From Hymenobacter volaticus (GTDB lineage Bacteria; Bacteroidota; Bacteroidia; Cytophagales; Hymenobacteraceae): a DNA stretch of 64,000 nucleotides. The position numbers and the translations under genes were made by a program. The notes beneath the pieces were generated by a model that had not been told where the DNA came from, searched no databases, and saw nothing but the letters and a program-made list of their open reading frames with translations. Every line of letters starts with the position of its first letter. Positions within the stretch are counted from its first letter, which is position 1. The stretch covers positions 659,501 to 723,500 of the forward strand of contig NZ_CP095061.1 of assembly GCF_022921055.1 (NCBI RefSeq), written 5' to 3'. Positions 28,030 to 37,261 of this stretch are shown one piece after another.

Positions 28030-29127
28030 TTACTTAATCACCCCGAACGTGATGAGGCCGCCGGTGATAAGGATGTTGATAACAGCCAGCGGAATCAGAA
28101 TGGTCCAGCCAAGGCGCATCAGTTGGTCATAGCGGAAGCGCGGGAGAGTCCAGCGAATCCACATAAAGAAGAAGATAAAGGCGAAGATTTTGCCAAACAG
28201 CAGCAAGGTGCCAAGCGCCGTAATCAGGTTTTGCGCCGAAGCCAATTCCCAACCTTGGCTGCTCGCCAACCAGTCGCGCAGTTCATATTGAAAGGGGAAG
28301 TTGAAGCCACCGAAGTAGAGCACGCTCATCACGGCCGAAACCACGAAGATGTTCACATACTCCGAGAACAAGTACAAGCCCAATTTCATCGACGAATACT
28401 CGGTGTGGTAACCACCTACCAATTCAGTTTCGCACTCAGGCAAGTCGAACGGGGTGCGGTTAGTTTCCGCAAAGGCGCATACTAAGAAGATGATGAAGCC
28501 CAACGGCTGCTTCATGATATTCCAGTTGAAGATGTCCTGCCATACGAAAGCGCCCTCCGAAGACTGTTGCAGCGTGATTTCGCGCAACGAAAGCGTGCCC
28601 GAAATCATCAGCACCGCAATCAGCGACAAGCCCATGGCGAGTTCATAGCTGATGTTCTGCGAAGCAGCCCGGATAGCGCCGAGCAATGAGAATTTGTTGT
28701 TGGAAGCCCAACCACCAATCATCACGCCGTACACGCCCAACGATACCACCCCGAACACCCACAGCATCCCAATATTCACCTCGATTCCTTGCAGGAAGAA
28801 GGCGTTGTTACCGAAGCTGAGGTTGTTGCCAAACGGAATTACCGCCGACGACATCAGGGCCGTAATCATGGCCAGGCAAGGGCCAAACACGAACAGCGCC
28901 TTGTTGGCACCGCCGGGGAAGAACTCTTCTTTCGTGAACATCTTCACGGCATCGGCCAGGGGCTGCGCCAAGCCGTAAGGGCCTGCGCGGTCCGGACCAA
29001 CCCGGTCTTGCAAAAAGGCGGCAATAACACGCTCCGCGTACGTGCAGTAGGTTGCTATCAGCAGCGAAACCGCAAATACAACAAAGATGACAATGGATTG
29101 CCAGCCAAGGGTGGGTAGTTCAATCAT
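28030..29127 (-). CDS. nuoH: NADH-quinone oxidoreductase subunit H
   Basis: 365 residues, eight membrane helices. It forms the quinone-entry channel of complex I, with the signatures AFLQDRVGPDRAGPYGLAQP and FAETNRTPFDLPECETELVG, the second loop lining the quinone site. Start ATG at 29127; nuoG ends 93 bp upstream. Confidence 0.97.
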   Translation of the reverse strand: MIELPTLGWQSIVIFVVFAVSLLIATYCTYAERVIAAFLQDRVGPDRAGPYGLAQPLADAVKMFTKEEFFPGGANKALFVFGPCLAMITALMSSAVIPFGNNLSFGNNAFFLQGIEVNIGMLWVFGVVSLGVYGVMIGGWASNNKFSLLGAIRAASQNISYELAMGLSLIAVLMISGTLSLREITLQQSSEGAFVWQDIFNWNIMKQPLGFIIFLVCAFAETNRTPFDLPECETELVGGYHTEYSSMKLGLYLFSEYVNIFVVSAVMSVLYFGGFNFPFQYELRDWLASSQGWELASAQNLITALGTLLLFGKIFAFIFFFMWIRWTLPRFRYDQLMRLGWTILIPLAVINILITGGLITFGVIK

Positions 29128-29220
29128 AGTGTTGCTTGTTGAATTGCTGCTTGCTGAATGGTTGGCCGTTCAATGAACACTAAAAAACGCCAATAACTCA
29201 GCAAGCACGAATTCAATCAG

Positions 29221-30222
29221 TTAGCCTATTTTCAGTGGAGGATTCTTTTCCAAATCGCGCTGCGTACTTTCAGGTAAGTCGGCTATTACCGACTGATTAA
29301 GCACGGGCAGTTCATAGTGATTGGCCGAAATTACCGAAGAACGTTCGATATGTGCCGGTCCTTCGATAGTCCAGTCGGCCGTTTCTTTTCTGTCGAAGCG
29401 GCATTCGTTGCAAATCCACTCTTTCACCTCGCCGTACTGGTCTTTACGGGCCGTTACGCGGAGTACGTCTTTGCCTTTGTACCAAAGGGTCACATTACCG
29501 GCGCACTTCGGGCAGTCGCGGTGCGCATTCACGGGTTTCGTGAACCACACGCGTTGTTTGAAACGGAACGTTTTGTCGGTGAGGGCACCTACCGGGCACA
29601 CGTCGATGACGTTACCAGAGAAGTCGTTATCAATGATGTTCTCGATATACGTACCGATTTCAGCAGCGTCGCCGCGGCCTAGCACACCGTGTACACGGCC
29701 ACCTTCCGAAATCTGGTCGGCGGTGTATACGCACCGGTAGCACAGGATGCAACGCGTCATGTGCAGTTGAATGAGCGGACCGATATCGATTTTCTCGAAC
29801 GTGCGGCGCTCTTCACGGTAGCGGGTCGTAGACACGCCGTGCTCAAAGGCGAAGTCTTGCAGACTGCATTCCCCGGCTTGGTCGCACACGGGGCAGTCCA
29901 GCGGGTGGTTGATGAGCAGCATTTCCACAATGCCTTTGCGCACATCAAGTACCTGTTCAGATTTGGTGTTTTCGACCACCATACCGTCTTGTACAGGCGT
30001 TACGCACGAAGCCACCAGTTTGGGCATCGGGCGTGGGTCTTTGGTGGAACCAGCAGCTACACGCACCAAGCAAGCGCGGCATTTGCCGCCCGAGCCCTTC
30101 AGCGGCGTGTAGTAGCACATAGCCGGAGGCACAATGCTACCACCGATTTGGCGGGCTGCGTTGAGAATGGTTGTTCCGTCTGGAACTTCCACCTCGATGC
30201 CGTCGAAAGTTATTTTAGCCAT
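29221..30222 (-). CDS. nuoG: NADH-quinone oxidoreductase subunit G, short form
   Basis: 333 residues, much shorter than the roughly 900-residue NuoG of E. coli. It keeps the N-terminal iron-sulfur part: the 2Fe-2S ligands in MCYYTPLKGSGGKCRACLV, the His/Cys cluster region CDQAGECSLQDFAFEHG and the 4Fe-4S motif TRCILCYRC with CPVGALTD. A further cysteine group (HRDCPKC and WICNECRF) follows. The molybdopterin-oxidoreductase-like domain is missing and no separate gene for it is nearby. Short NuoG forms are known in many Bacteroidetes, so this is likely native rather than truncated. Confidence 0.92.
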   Translation of the reverse strand: MAKITFDGIEVEVPDGTTILNAARQIGGSIVPPAMCYYTPLKGSGGKCRACLVRVAAGSTKDPRPMPKLVASCVTPVQDGMVVENTKSEQVLDVRKGIVEMLLINHPLDCPVCDQAGECSLQDFAFEHGVSTTRYREERRTFEKIDIGPLIQLHMTRCILCYRCVYTADQISEGGRVHGVLGRGDAAEIGTYIENIIDNDFSGNVIDVCPVGALTDKTFRFKQRVWFTKPVNAHRDCPKCAGNVTLWYKGKDVLRVTARKDQYGEVKEWICNECRFDRKETADWTIEGPAHIERSSVISANHYELPVLNQSVIADLPESTQRDLEKNPPLKIG

Positions 30223-30291
30223 TTAAGTTAAAGACGTTAAGATTTCGTCGGTCATGCAGCAAGCAAGGCAAGCAGCGCATGACGGTCTGAT

Positions 30292-31632
30292 TTAGGCCAG
30301 TACCGCTTTGCCTTGGTACACTGCGCCAGGTTGGGCAGCTTCCTTGGCGTGCGTTACGTGCCACTCGAATTCGTCGCGGAAGTGACGAACGGCAGCGGCC
30401 ACCGGCCAAGCAGCGGCTTCGCCAAGTGGGCAAATGGTGTTGCCCTCGATTTGCTTGGCTACACTCACCAGCAAGTCGATGTCTTCCATGTGGCCGTGGC
30501 CGTGCTCCAAGCGGTGCAACACCTTTTCCAACCAGCCCGTACCCTCACGGCAAGGCGAGCATTGCCCGCATGACTCGTGGTGGTAGAAACGGGAGAAGCT
30601 CCAGGTGTTGCGCACGATGCAGGTTGTCTCGTCCATGGCAATGAAACCACCCGAGCCAAGCATAGTACCCGTCACGAAGCCACCATCCGAAAGCGACTCG
30701 TAACTCATGAGGCGAGGCTCACCAGCAGCCGTTTTCAGGATCAGCTCTTTGGGTAGAATTGGAACGGACGAACCACCGGCTACTACAGCCTTCAACTCGC
30801 GACCTTTCCAGATGCCGCCGCAGTACTCATCGGAGTAGATAAATTCCTCAACGGGCAAGCCCAACTCGATTTCGTAGATGCCCGGCTTGTTGAGGTGGCC
30901 ACAAGCCGAAAACAGCTTGGTGCCGGTGCTCCGGCCAACGCCAATCTTCGCGTATTCCTCACCGCCATCGTTCACGATAACCGGGACGGCCGCAATAGAT
31001 TCTACGTTGTTTACCACCGTCGGACGGGCGTAGAGGCCTTGCACAGCCGGAAATGGTGGTTTGTTGCGTGGGTTACCCCGCTTGCCTTCCAAGGATTCCA
31101 GCAAAGCAGTTTCTTCGCCGCAGATGTATGCGCCGCCACCGGGATGCACAAATAGGTCTAGGTCGTAACCCGAACCCAAGATGTTTTTGCCAAGGAAACC
31201 AGCCGCATATGCTTCTGCAATGGCTTTCTCTAGAATGCGCAGCACGTACAACAACTCGCCGCGGATATAGATGTACGAGGTGTTTGCTCCAAGTGCATAC
31301 GAACTTGTAATCATGCCTTCCACCAGCAAGTGCGGCAGTTTCGACATCAACTGGCGGTCCTTGAAAGTGCCCGGCTCTGATTCGTCAGCGTTGCAGACGA
31401 GGTAGCGTGGCACGCCTTCTGGCTTGGCCAGGAAGCTCCACTTCATACCGGTAGGGAAGCCAGCGCCGCCGCGCCCACGTAGGCCCGACTTCTTCACTTC
31501 TTCCACCACCTCATCGGGGGTCATCGTCTTCAGCGCTTTCTCCACCGAGCGGTAGCCGCCATGTTTGCGGTATACCTCAAAGGTATCGATGCCTTCAACG
31601 TTAATATGTTCGGTCAGCAGTTTGCGTCCCAT
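30292..31632 (-). CDS. nuoF: NADH-quinone oxidoreductase subunit F
   Basis: 446 residues. The NADH- and FMN-binding subunit at the tip of the peripheral arm: nucleotide site GLRGRGGAGFPTGMKWSF, FMN/NADH loop GAGAYICGEETALLESLEG (here GGGAYICGEETALLESLEG), and the N3 4Fe-4S ligands in ESCGQCSPCREG with a later Cys in NTICPLGEAAAW. It lies between nuoE and nuoG. Confidence 0.97.
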   Translation of the reverse strand: MGRKLLTEHINVEGIDTFEVYRKHGGYRSVEKALKTMTPDEVVEEVKKSGLRGRGGAGFPTGMKWSFLAKPEGVPRYLVCNADESEPGTFKDRQLMSKLPHLLVEGMITSSYALGANTSYIYIRGELLYVLRILEKAIAEAYAAGFLGKNILGSGYDLDLFVHPGGGAYICGEETALLESLEGKRGNPRNKPPFPAVQGLYARPTVVNNVESIAAVPVIVNDGGEEYAKIGVGRSTGTKLFSACGHLNKPGIYEIELGLPVEEFIYSDEYCGGIWKGRELKAVVAGGSSVPILPKELILKTAAGEPRLMSYESLSDGGFVTGTMLGSGGFIAMDETTCIVRNTWSFSRFYHHESCGQCSPCREGTGWLEKVLHRLEHGHGHMEDIDLLVSVAKQIEGNTICPLGEAAAWPVAAAVRHFRDEFEWHVTHAKEAAQPGAVYQGKAVLA

Positions 31633-31658
31633 AGGTTGTAGCGGTTGGCTGAAAGACG

Positions 31659-32228
31659 TTAATTGTTAGCCAGGGCGTTCGACAAGCCAGTTTCTTCCCA
31701 CGGTAAAGCCGGACGGTGGACCTGGTTGCGCAGTTCGGTGAGCATGGCATCTACCGCAGCCGGAGTATCCAGCTGCTCGTAGTATTTCTCCCGAACCTGC
31801 ACGATGGGGGCGAAGCCACAAGCCGCCAAGCATTCCACTTCCTTGAGCGTGAAGAGGCCGTCGGGAGAGGTTGCGCCGTTCACTTTCGCGCCAGTGATGC
31901 GCTCCAAGTGAGCGGTTAGCTCGTCGGAGCCGCGCAACATGCAAGGGCCCGTACGGCAGATTTCCAGCACGTGCTTACCAACTGGCTTGAGGTTGAACAT
32001 GGTGTAGAAAGACGACACCTCGTACACCTCAATGGGTTTGATGCCAATAACCTCGGCTACCAAATCCTGCACCTCCGGGCTCACCCAACCACCAAATTCG
32101 GCCTGCGCAATGTGCAGGACTGGCAGCAACGCCGACTTGCGGCGCTCCGGTGGATACTGCTTGCAAATGCGTTCAATCTCCGCTTTAGCGGCTTCGGAAA
32201 ATTGCGGCTTAACGCTCGTCGTCTCCAT
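31659..32228 (-). CDS. nuoE: NADH-quinone oxidoreductase subunit E
   Basis: 189 residues from the ATG at 32228 (METTSVKPQFSEAAK); the frame opens further upstream only with a TTG. A thioredoxin-fold subunit carrying the N1a 2Fe-2S cluster, with ligands in CRTGPCMLRG and ECLAACG. The C-terminal tail after the fold (HRPALPWEETG) is short. It lies 24 bp after nuoD. Confidence 0.95.
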   Translation of the reverse strand: METTSVKPQFSEAAKAEIERICKQYPPERRKSALLPVLHIAQAEFGGWVSPEVQDLVAEVIGIKPIEVYEVSSFYTMFNLKPVGKHVLEICRTGPCMLRGSDELTAHLERITGAKVNGATSPDGLFTLKEVECLAACGFAPIVQVREKYYEQLDTPAAVDAMLTELRNQVHRPALPWEETGLSNALANN

Positions 32229-32252
32229 GTACTTACTTGAAATCAACAAAAA

Positions 32253-33521
32253 CTACGCGTCCAGCTCGCCAGCGATTACGTTCATCGACGACAGCGTCAC
32301 GATGGCGTCGGAGAGGGTCTGGCCCACTACCATTTCCGTGTAGGCTTGATAGTAGATAAAGCACGGACGGCGGAAGTGTAAGCGGTACGGCGTGCGGCCT
32401 CCATCAGAAACCAAATAGAAACCTAGCTCGCCGTTGCCACCTTCCACGCTGTGGTACACCTCACCAACCGGAGCGTCAATTTCGCCCATGATGATCTTGA
32501 AGTGGTAGATGAGCGCCTCCATGTTCTGGTACACGGCCTGTTTGGGAGGCAGGTAGAAGTGCGGCGCGTCGGCGTGGTAAGGGCCTTCGGGTAGATTCTC
32601 CAGGGCCTGCTCGATGATGCGCAAGCTCTGCCAAATTTCTTCGTTGCGCACCATGAACCGGTCGTAGGTGTCGCCCTTAGTGCCCACCGGAATTTCGAAG
32701 TCGAAATCCTGGTAGCTGGAGTAAGGGTTCATCACCCGCACGTCGTAATCGACACCGGCAGCGCGTAGGTTAGGGCCCGTAAAACCGTAGTTGAGGGCGC
32801 GCTCAGCAGAAATGCCGCCCACGTCCACTACCCGGTCCATGAAGATGCGGTTGCGGTTGAACATCTTCTCGAACTCGCGCATTACAGCTGGGAACGACTT
32901 CAGCCAAGCCCGCAGCTTCTGGATAGCTACCGGCGTGAAGTCGCGCTCCATACCGCCTACGCGGCCCATATTAGTGGTCAGGCGGGCACCGCTTACTTCC
33001 TCGTAAATCTCGTATACCTTCTCCCGCTCGTCCATCAGGTAGAGGAAGCCAGTGAAAGCACCCGTGTCCACGCCTAAAATGCCATTGCAAATGAGGTGAT
33101 CAGTGATGCGGGCCAGTTCCATCAGAATCACGCGCATGTATTGCGCGCGCTTCGGAACGGTCACGCCGAGCAGTTTCTCTACCGTCATGTGCCAGCCCAT
33201 GTTGTTGATGGGCGACGAACAGTAGTTCATCCGGTCGGTGAGGGGCGTAATCTGGTAGAACGGCCGGCGCTCCGCAATTTTCTCGAAGGCGCGGTGGATA
33301 TAGCCAATAGTAGGTACCCCCGACACAATCCGCTCCCCATCCATCTGCAGAATGTTCTGGAAGATTCCGTGGGTAGCAGGGTGGGTAGGCCCTAAGTTGA
33401 GCGTAGTCAGCTCTTGGTTGAAGTCATTGACGGTTGGGGCCAGCGGATGAAGATTGGGCCGTTGCTCTTCGGCCTCTTCAACAATCTTGCGGGTGCCTTC
33501 CAGCGTGTCGTTTACTGCCAT
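32253..33521 (-). CDS. nuoD: NADH-quinone oxidoreductase subunit D
   Basis: 422 residues. The 49-kDa type subunit that forms the quinone-reduction site with NuoB; it descends from NiFe hydrogenase large subunits but lacks their cysteines. Recognised by LNLGPTHPATHGIFQ, YCSSPINNMGWHM, RELNYGFTGPNLRAAGVDYD-like sequence and the C-terminus SDAIVTLSSMNVIAGELDA, which fits the family end (xxDRxx replaced by GELDA). It lies between nuoC and nuoE. Confidence 0.96.
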   Translation of the reverse strand: MAVNDTLEGTRKIVEEAEEQRPNLHPLAPTVNDFNQELTTLNLGPTHPATHGIFQNILQMDGERIVSGVPTIGYIHRAFEKIAERRPFYQITPLTDRMNYCSSPINNMGWHMTVEKLLGVTVPKRAQYMRVILMELARITDHLICNGILGVDTGAFTGFLYLMDEREKVYEIYEEVSGARLTTNMGRVGGMERDFTPVAIQKLRAWLKSFPAVMREFEKMFNRNRIFMDRVVDVGGISAERALNYGFTGPNLRAAGVDYDVRVMNPYSSYQDFDFEIPVGTKGDTYDRFMVRNEEIWQSLRIIEQALENLPEGPYHADAPHFYLPPKQAVYQNMEALIYHFKIIMGEIDAPVGEVYHSVEGGNGELGFYLVSDGGRTPYRLHFRRPCFIYYQAYTEMVVGQTLSDAIVTLSSMNVIAGELDA

Positions 33522-33539
33522 GATATAGGTATCCGGGGC

Positions 33540-34106
33540 CTAGCGGCCGAAGAATAAGTCGGTTTTGTCTTCACGGGTACCATCCTCCAGCGCGTACTGT
33601 TTGCGCATGGGGTGGTAGTCCATGTCTTCCACATTGAGGATGCGGATAAGATTGGGGTGCCCAACGAAAATGATACCGTAGTAGTCGAACGATTCACGCT
33701 CCATCCAATTGGCGGCGGAGTAGAGGTCAGTCAACGTCGGCACATGCGGGTCGCCAATAGGAAAGAAAATTTTCAGCCGCAGGCGGACATTATGCACCAA
33801 GCTATGCAGCATGTACACCATGCCTAGCTCTTGGTCTTTCCGCTCCGGCCAATGCATGCCGCACATGGTAGTCAGGAAGTTGAGCTGCAACTCCTGGTCT
33901 TGCTGAAGGCCGGCAATGATATCGTGGATTCGCTCCCGTGTGGTCGTGACGGTCAGGAAGCCATAAGGCTCTTCCACATCAGTGAAAGCGTCTTGTCCAA
34001 ACAAACGATACAGAAGGTCGAGCAACTGCTTGTTCTTCTGCGCGGCCGGATCAAGTTCGGCAGCGGTTTCCTGAGCGTCGGGTGATTCTACGGTTTGGTC
34101 AGCCAT
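33540..34106 (-). CDS. nuoC: NADH-quinone oxidoreductase subunit C
   Basis: 188 residues. The 30-kDa type structural subunit of the peripheral arm. The family signature is ANWMERESFDYYGIIFVGHP, followed by RILNVEDMDYHPMRK. An acidic, alanine-rich N-terminal extension of about 25 residues is present. It lies 18 bp before nuoD. Confidence 0.95.
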   Translation of the reverse strand: MADQTVESPDAQETAAELDPAAQKNKQLLDLLYRLFGQDAFTDVEEPYGFLTVTTTRERIHDIIAGLQQDQELQLNFLTTMCGMHWPERKDQELGMVYMLHSLVHNVRLRLKIFFPIGDPHVPTLTDLYSAANWMERESFDYYGIIFVGHPNLIRILNVEDMDYHPMRKQYALEDGTREDKTDLFFGR

Positions 34107-34190
34107 TTAGCGGTAGAAGTGAGCAACGGAGAGAAGAGGGTGAGCAAAGGATTGCAGGCGCCTCACCCCTCCATGCGCAATGTCTGTGGT

Positions 34191-34745
34191 CTATTTGATG
34201 TTGTAAGAAGCCAGCAGGGCTTGGTATTCAGGCGAGTTGCGGCGGCGGGTAGACTCGTTTTTGGCGAGGTCCTGTACACGCATCAAGCCATCAAGTACTT
34301 GCTCGGGGCGGGGTGGGCAGCCCGGCACGTACACGTCAACCGGAATAATCCGGTCGATGCCTTGCAGAACCGAGTAGGTATCGAAGATGCCACCCGAAGA
34401 AGCGCAAGCACCCATGGCGAGTACCCACCGGGGCTCCGCCATCTGCTCGTACACTTGCTTCACGATAGGGGCCATTTTCTTGGCAATGGTACCCATCACC
34501 ATCAGCAAGTCAGCCTGCCGGGGCGAGAAGCTAGGGCGCTCGGAACCGAAGCGCGAGATGTCGTAGCGGGCACCCATAGTGGCCATGAACTCGATGCCGC
34601 AGCACGAAGTGGCGAAAGGTAGGGGCCAGAGCGAATTAGCGCGGGCAATACCTACTACTTTCTCGAGCGACGTAGCGAAGAAGCCGGCTCCTTCGAGGCC
34701 GTCCGGCGCCTCCGTCATTTTGATTTCGGGAACTCTATTATCCAT
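34191..34745 (-). CDS. nuoB: NADH-quinone oxidoreductase subunit B
   Basis: 184 residues. It holds cluster N2, the last iron-sulfur centre before quinone, using the adjacent cysteines in [10 protein letters not shown], the Cys in GACASSGG and the Cys in [10 protein letters not shown]. It lies between nuoA and nuoC. Confidence 0.97.
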   Translation of the reverse strand: MDNRVPEIKMTEAPDGLEGAGFFATSLEKVVGIARANSLWPLPFATSCCGIEFMATMGARYDISRFGSERPSFSPRQADLLMVMGTIAKKMAPIVKQVYEQMAEPRWVLAMGACASSGGIFDTYSVLQGIDRIIPVDVYVPGCPPRPEQVLDGLMRVQDLAKNESTRRRNSPEYQALLASYNIK

Positions 34746-34817
34746 GAGTGAAAGTCAGATTAAAGGAGCATAAACCTCTCTTTGCCAACACCAGCCAGCC
34801 AATAAAGGTTTGCTTGT

Positions 34818-35213
34818 TTACGCCTCGTTCCAGCGTAAAATGCCTTTTTTGATGACGTAGCCGAAGCCAGCCAATAGCAGTGCTAGGAACACCACCATTT
34901 CAATGAAGCCGTCGGTACCTAAGGCCCGGAAGTTCACCGCCCAAGGGTACATAAAGATGACTTCCACGTCGAAAAGTACGAATAGGATGGCCGTGAGGAA
35001 GTACTTCACCGAAATCGGGGTGCGGGCATTGCCCACCGACTCGATACCGCACTCAAAGGCTTCATCCTTCACCACGCTCTTGCGGCGCGGACCTAGTAGA
35101 TGAGAAGTTATCATGGCAAAGGCCACGAAAGCAACCGCTAGCCCAAACTGCACGATGATGGGCAGAAAGTCCTGCGGCTGATAATTGGTAGTTACAGCGA
35201 GAAGCATAGACAT
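34818..35213 (-). CDS. nuoA: NADH-quinone oxidoreductase subunit A
   Basis: About 131 residues from the ATG at 35213 (MSMLLAVTTNYQP; another ATG two codons later is possible). Three membrane helices; the conserved loop around ECGIESVGNARTPISVKYF contains the cysteine that becomes exposed in the resting form of complex I, and FVLFDVEVIFMYPWA is the next helix. It is the first gene of the nuo operon, directly after a strong promoter match. Confidence 0.95.
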   Translation of the reverse strand: MSMLLAVTTNYQPQDFLPIIVQFGLAVAFVAFAMITSHLLGPRRKSVVKDEAFECGIESVGNARTPISVKYFLTAILFVLFDVEVIFMYPWAVNFRALGTDGFIEMVVFLALLLAGFGYVIKKGILRWNEA

Positions 35214-35250
35214 CAACGGGAAAAGGCCGTTCGAGAACGGCGTTGAAGGG

Positions 35251-35281
35251 CAAAGGTAACGCGAAAAGCGGGCGGAACAAA
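35251..35281 (-). promoter_or_regulatory. nuo operon promoter
   Basis: On the minus strand TTTG (35281-35278), a 19-base spacer, then TACCTTTG (35258-35251): an exact match to the Bacteroidetes housekeeping promoter TTTG-N19-TAnnTTTG. It places the transcription start about 30 bases before the nuoA ATG. Confidence 0.75.
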
Positions 35282-35378
35282 GGTGAAATCAGACGGTAAC
35301 GCAAAGGCGTATATATGAACTCTCAATGTTAAGCTAAGTAATAGACTTCCTGCTCAGATCAAACCAGGATAAAAACAG

Positions 35379-35410
35379 AAAAGCCGCTTCAGTTTCCCGA
35401 AGCGGCTTTT
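35379..35410 (-). terminator. pruA terminator
   Basis: 12-bp perfect arms AAAAGCCGCTTC and GAAGCGGCTTTT with an eight-base loop, 20 bases after the pruA stop codon. Confidence 0.8.
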
Positions 35411-35430
35411 GCTACTGAATGGCTCTAAGC

Positions 35431-37101
35431 CTAGAAACCGCCCTGACCCGTGGCGTTCAGGTTTTCGCCGGTTTCTACGCCCATGAAGGGGTAACGGTAA
35501 TCAACGGGCGGCACAAAGGTTTCTTTGATAGCGCGCGGCGACACCCAACGGAGCAGGTTCAGGATAGAGCCGGCTTTGTCGTTGGTGCCGGAGGCGCGAG
35601 CACCACCAAAAGGCTGCTGCCCAACTACTGCGCCGGTCGGCTTGTCATTGATGTAGAAGTTGCCGGCTGCATTCACGAGACGCTTAGAAGCTAAGTCGAT
35701 GGCATAACGGTCTTGGGCGAAGATGGCACCGGTGAGAGCATAAGGCGAAGTGCCGTCCACGAGGTCCAATGTCTTCTCGAATTCTTGCGAATTGTAGACG
35801 TACACCGTGAGGACAGGACCGAACAGCTCGTCGCACATGGTTACGTATTGTGGGTTCTTGGTGACGATAACCGTGGGCTCGATGAAGTAGCCTTTCGACT
35901 TGTCGTGGTTGCCACCGGCCACAATTTCTACCGTTTCATCTTGCTTGGCTGCGTCAATGTAGCGGGCTAGCTTATCGAAGGAAGCTTCGCTGATAACTGC
36001 GTTAATGAAGTTAGAGAAGTCTTCTACGTCGCCCATCTTAAACGACTTCAAGTCTTCTTGCACGTAGCCTTTCACTTCGTCCCAGATATTGCTTGGGATG
36101 TATACCCGACTGGCGGCCGAGCACTTTTGGCCCTGGTACTCGAAAGCGCCGCGGGTGATGGCCGTAGCTACTTGGCGTGGGTGCGCCGAGTGGTGCGCCA
36201 AGATGAAATCTTTGCCGCCCGTTTCGCCCACAATGCGCGGGTAGCTCTTGTAGGTAGTGATGTTCTGGCCAATGGTCTTCCAAATCTGTTGGAACACGCC
36301 CGTCGAGCCCGTAAAGTGGATTCCTGCGAAGTCGGGGTGGGAAAAAATGATGTCGCCGGCTACGGGGCCATCTACATAAATCAGGTTGATAACGCCATCG
36401 GGTACACCGGCTTCCTTAAACAACTCCATCAGCACCTGCGCCGAATAGATTTGCGTGTAGGCGGGCTTCCACACCACTACATTGCCCATCATAGCTACCG
36501 AAGTAGGCAGGTTGCCAGCAATAGAGGTGAAGTTGAACGGCGTTAGGGCGAAAATAAAGCCTTCCAAGGGGCGGTGCTCTAGGCGGTTCCACATGCCCGG
36601 CGCCGAAGTCGGCTGCTGCTTGTAGATTTCCTGCATGAAATGCACGTTGAACCGGAAAAAGTCGATCAGTTCGCAAGCCGCATCGATTTCAGCCTGATAA
36701 GCATTCTTGCTTTGACCTAGCATGGTGGCCGCGTTGATGCGGGCACGATAAGGACCGGCAAGCAGTTCGGCAGCTTTCAAGAAAATCGAGGCTCGATGTT
36801 CCCACGGCATATCAGCCCAGTTGGCGCGAGCAGCCAGCGCGGCGTCAATGGCTTGTGTCACGTGCGAGGCGTCGCCCTCGTGAAACTGGCCAAGCAAATG
36901 TTGGTGGTCGTGGGGCGGAGTGATATCCTTGGTGTTGCCAGTGCGGACTTCCTGCCCACCGATGTACATCGGGATGTCACGCTGCATCTGCTTGAGCTCT
37001 TTAATGGCTTTAAGCAGTTCCAAGCGCTCCGGTGAGTTAGGCGCATACGCCTTAACAGGTTCGTTGACGGGGGCGGGTACGTTGAAAAAGGCGTTGGACA
37101 T
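35431..37101 (-). CDS. pruA: L-glutamate gamma-semialdehyde dehydrogenase
   Basis: 556 residues, the stand-alone 1-pyrroline-5-carboxylate dehydrogenase size. It oxidises the semialdehyde made from proline to glutamate with NAD+. The catalytic cysteine is in GAFEYQGQKCSAASRVYIP and the general-base glutamate in RIVGETGGKDF; the NAD-binding part includes FTSIAGNLPTSVAMMGN and FTGSTGVFQQI. The proline dehydrogenase gene is not in the window. A TACCTTTG box lies upstream. Confidence 0.96.
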   Translation of the reverse strand: MSNAFFNVPAPVNEPVKAYAPNSPERLELLKAIKELKQMQRDIPMYIGGQEVRTGNTKDITPPHDHQHLLGQFHEGDASHVTQAIDAALAARANWADMPWEHRASIFLKAAELLAGPYRARINAATMLGQSKNAYQAEIDAACELIDFFRFNVHFMQEIYKQQPTSAPGMWNRLEHRPLEGFIFALTPFNFTSIAGNLPTSVAMMGNVVVWKPAYTQIYSAQVLMELFKEAGVPDGVINLIYVDGPVAGDIIFSHPDFAGIHFTGSTGVFQQIWKTIGQNITTYKSYPRIVGETGGKDFILAHHSAHPRQVATAITRGAFEYQGQKCSAASRVYIPSNIWDEVKGYVQEDLKSFKMGDVEDFSNFINAVISEASFDKLARYIDAAKQDETVEIVAGGNHDKSKGYFIEPTVIVTKNPQYVTMCDELFGPVLTVYVYNSQEFEKTLDLVDGTSPYALTGAIFAQDRYAIDLASKRLVNAAGNFYINDKPTGAVVGQQPFGGARASGTNDKAGSILNLLRWVSPRAIKETFVPPVDYRYPFMGVETGENLNATGQGGF

Positions 37102-37149
37102 GGGTGGTTGCTAATTGCTGATTTGGGGTTTCTGATTAGGAGGGGTGGG

Positions 37150-37157
37150 CAAAGGTA
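37150..37157 (-). promoter_or_regulatory. Probable -7 box for pruA
   Basis: TACCTTTG on the minus strand, 49 bases before the pruA ATG, identical to the box before nuoA. The -33 element is weak (TTCG). Confidence 0.5.
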
Positions 37158-37261
37158 GCCACCCGGCAGAAATGATGCGAACAGCCAGTAGCAAGTGGCG
37201 TTTCAACCGGGACGCTTCTTCCGCCTCAACCTTAAGCAGCACAGCATCCGTACTCTGCAAT

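Noticed and set aside
29221..30222. Truncated nuoG pseudogene
   Set aside because: The stop is followed by normal spacing to nuoH, and short NuoG forms are usual in Bacteroidetes.
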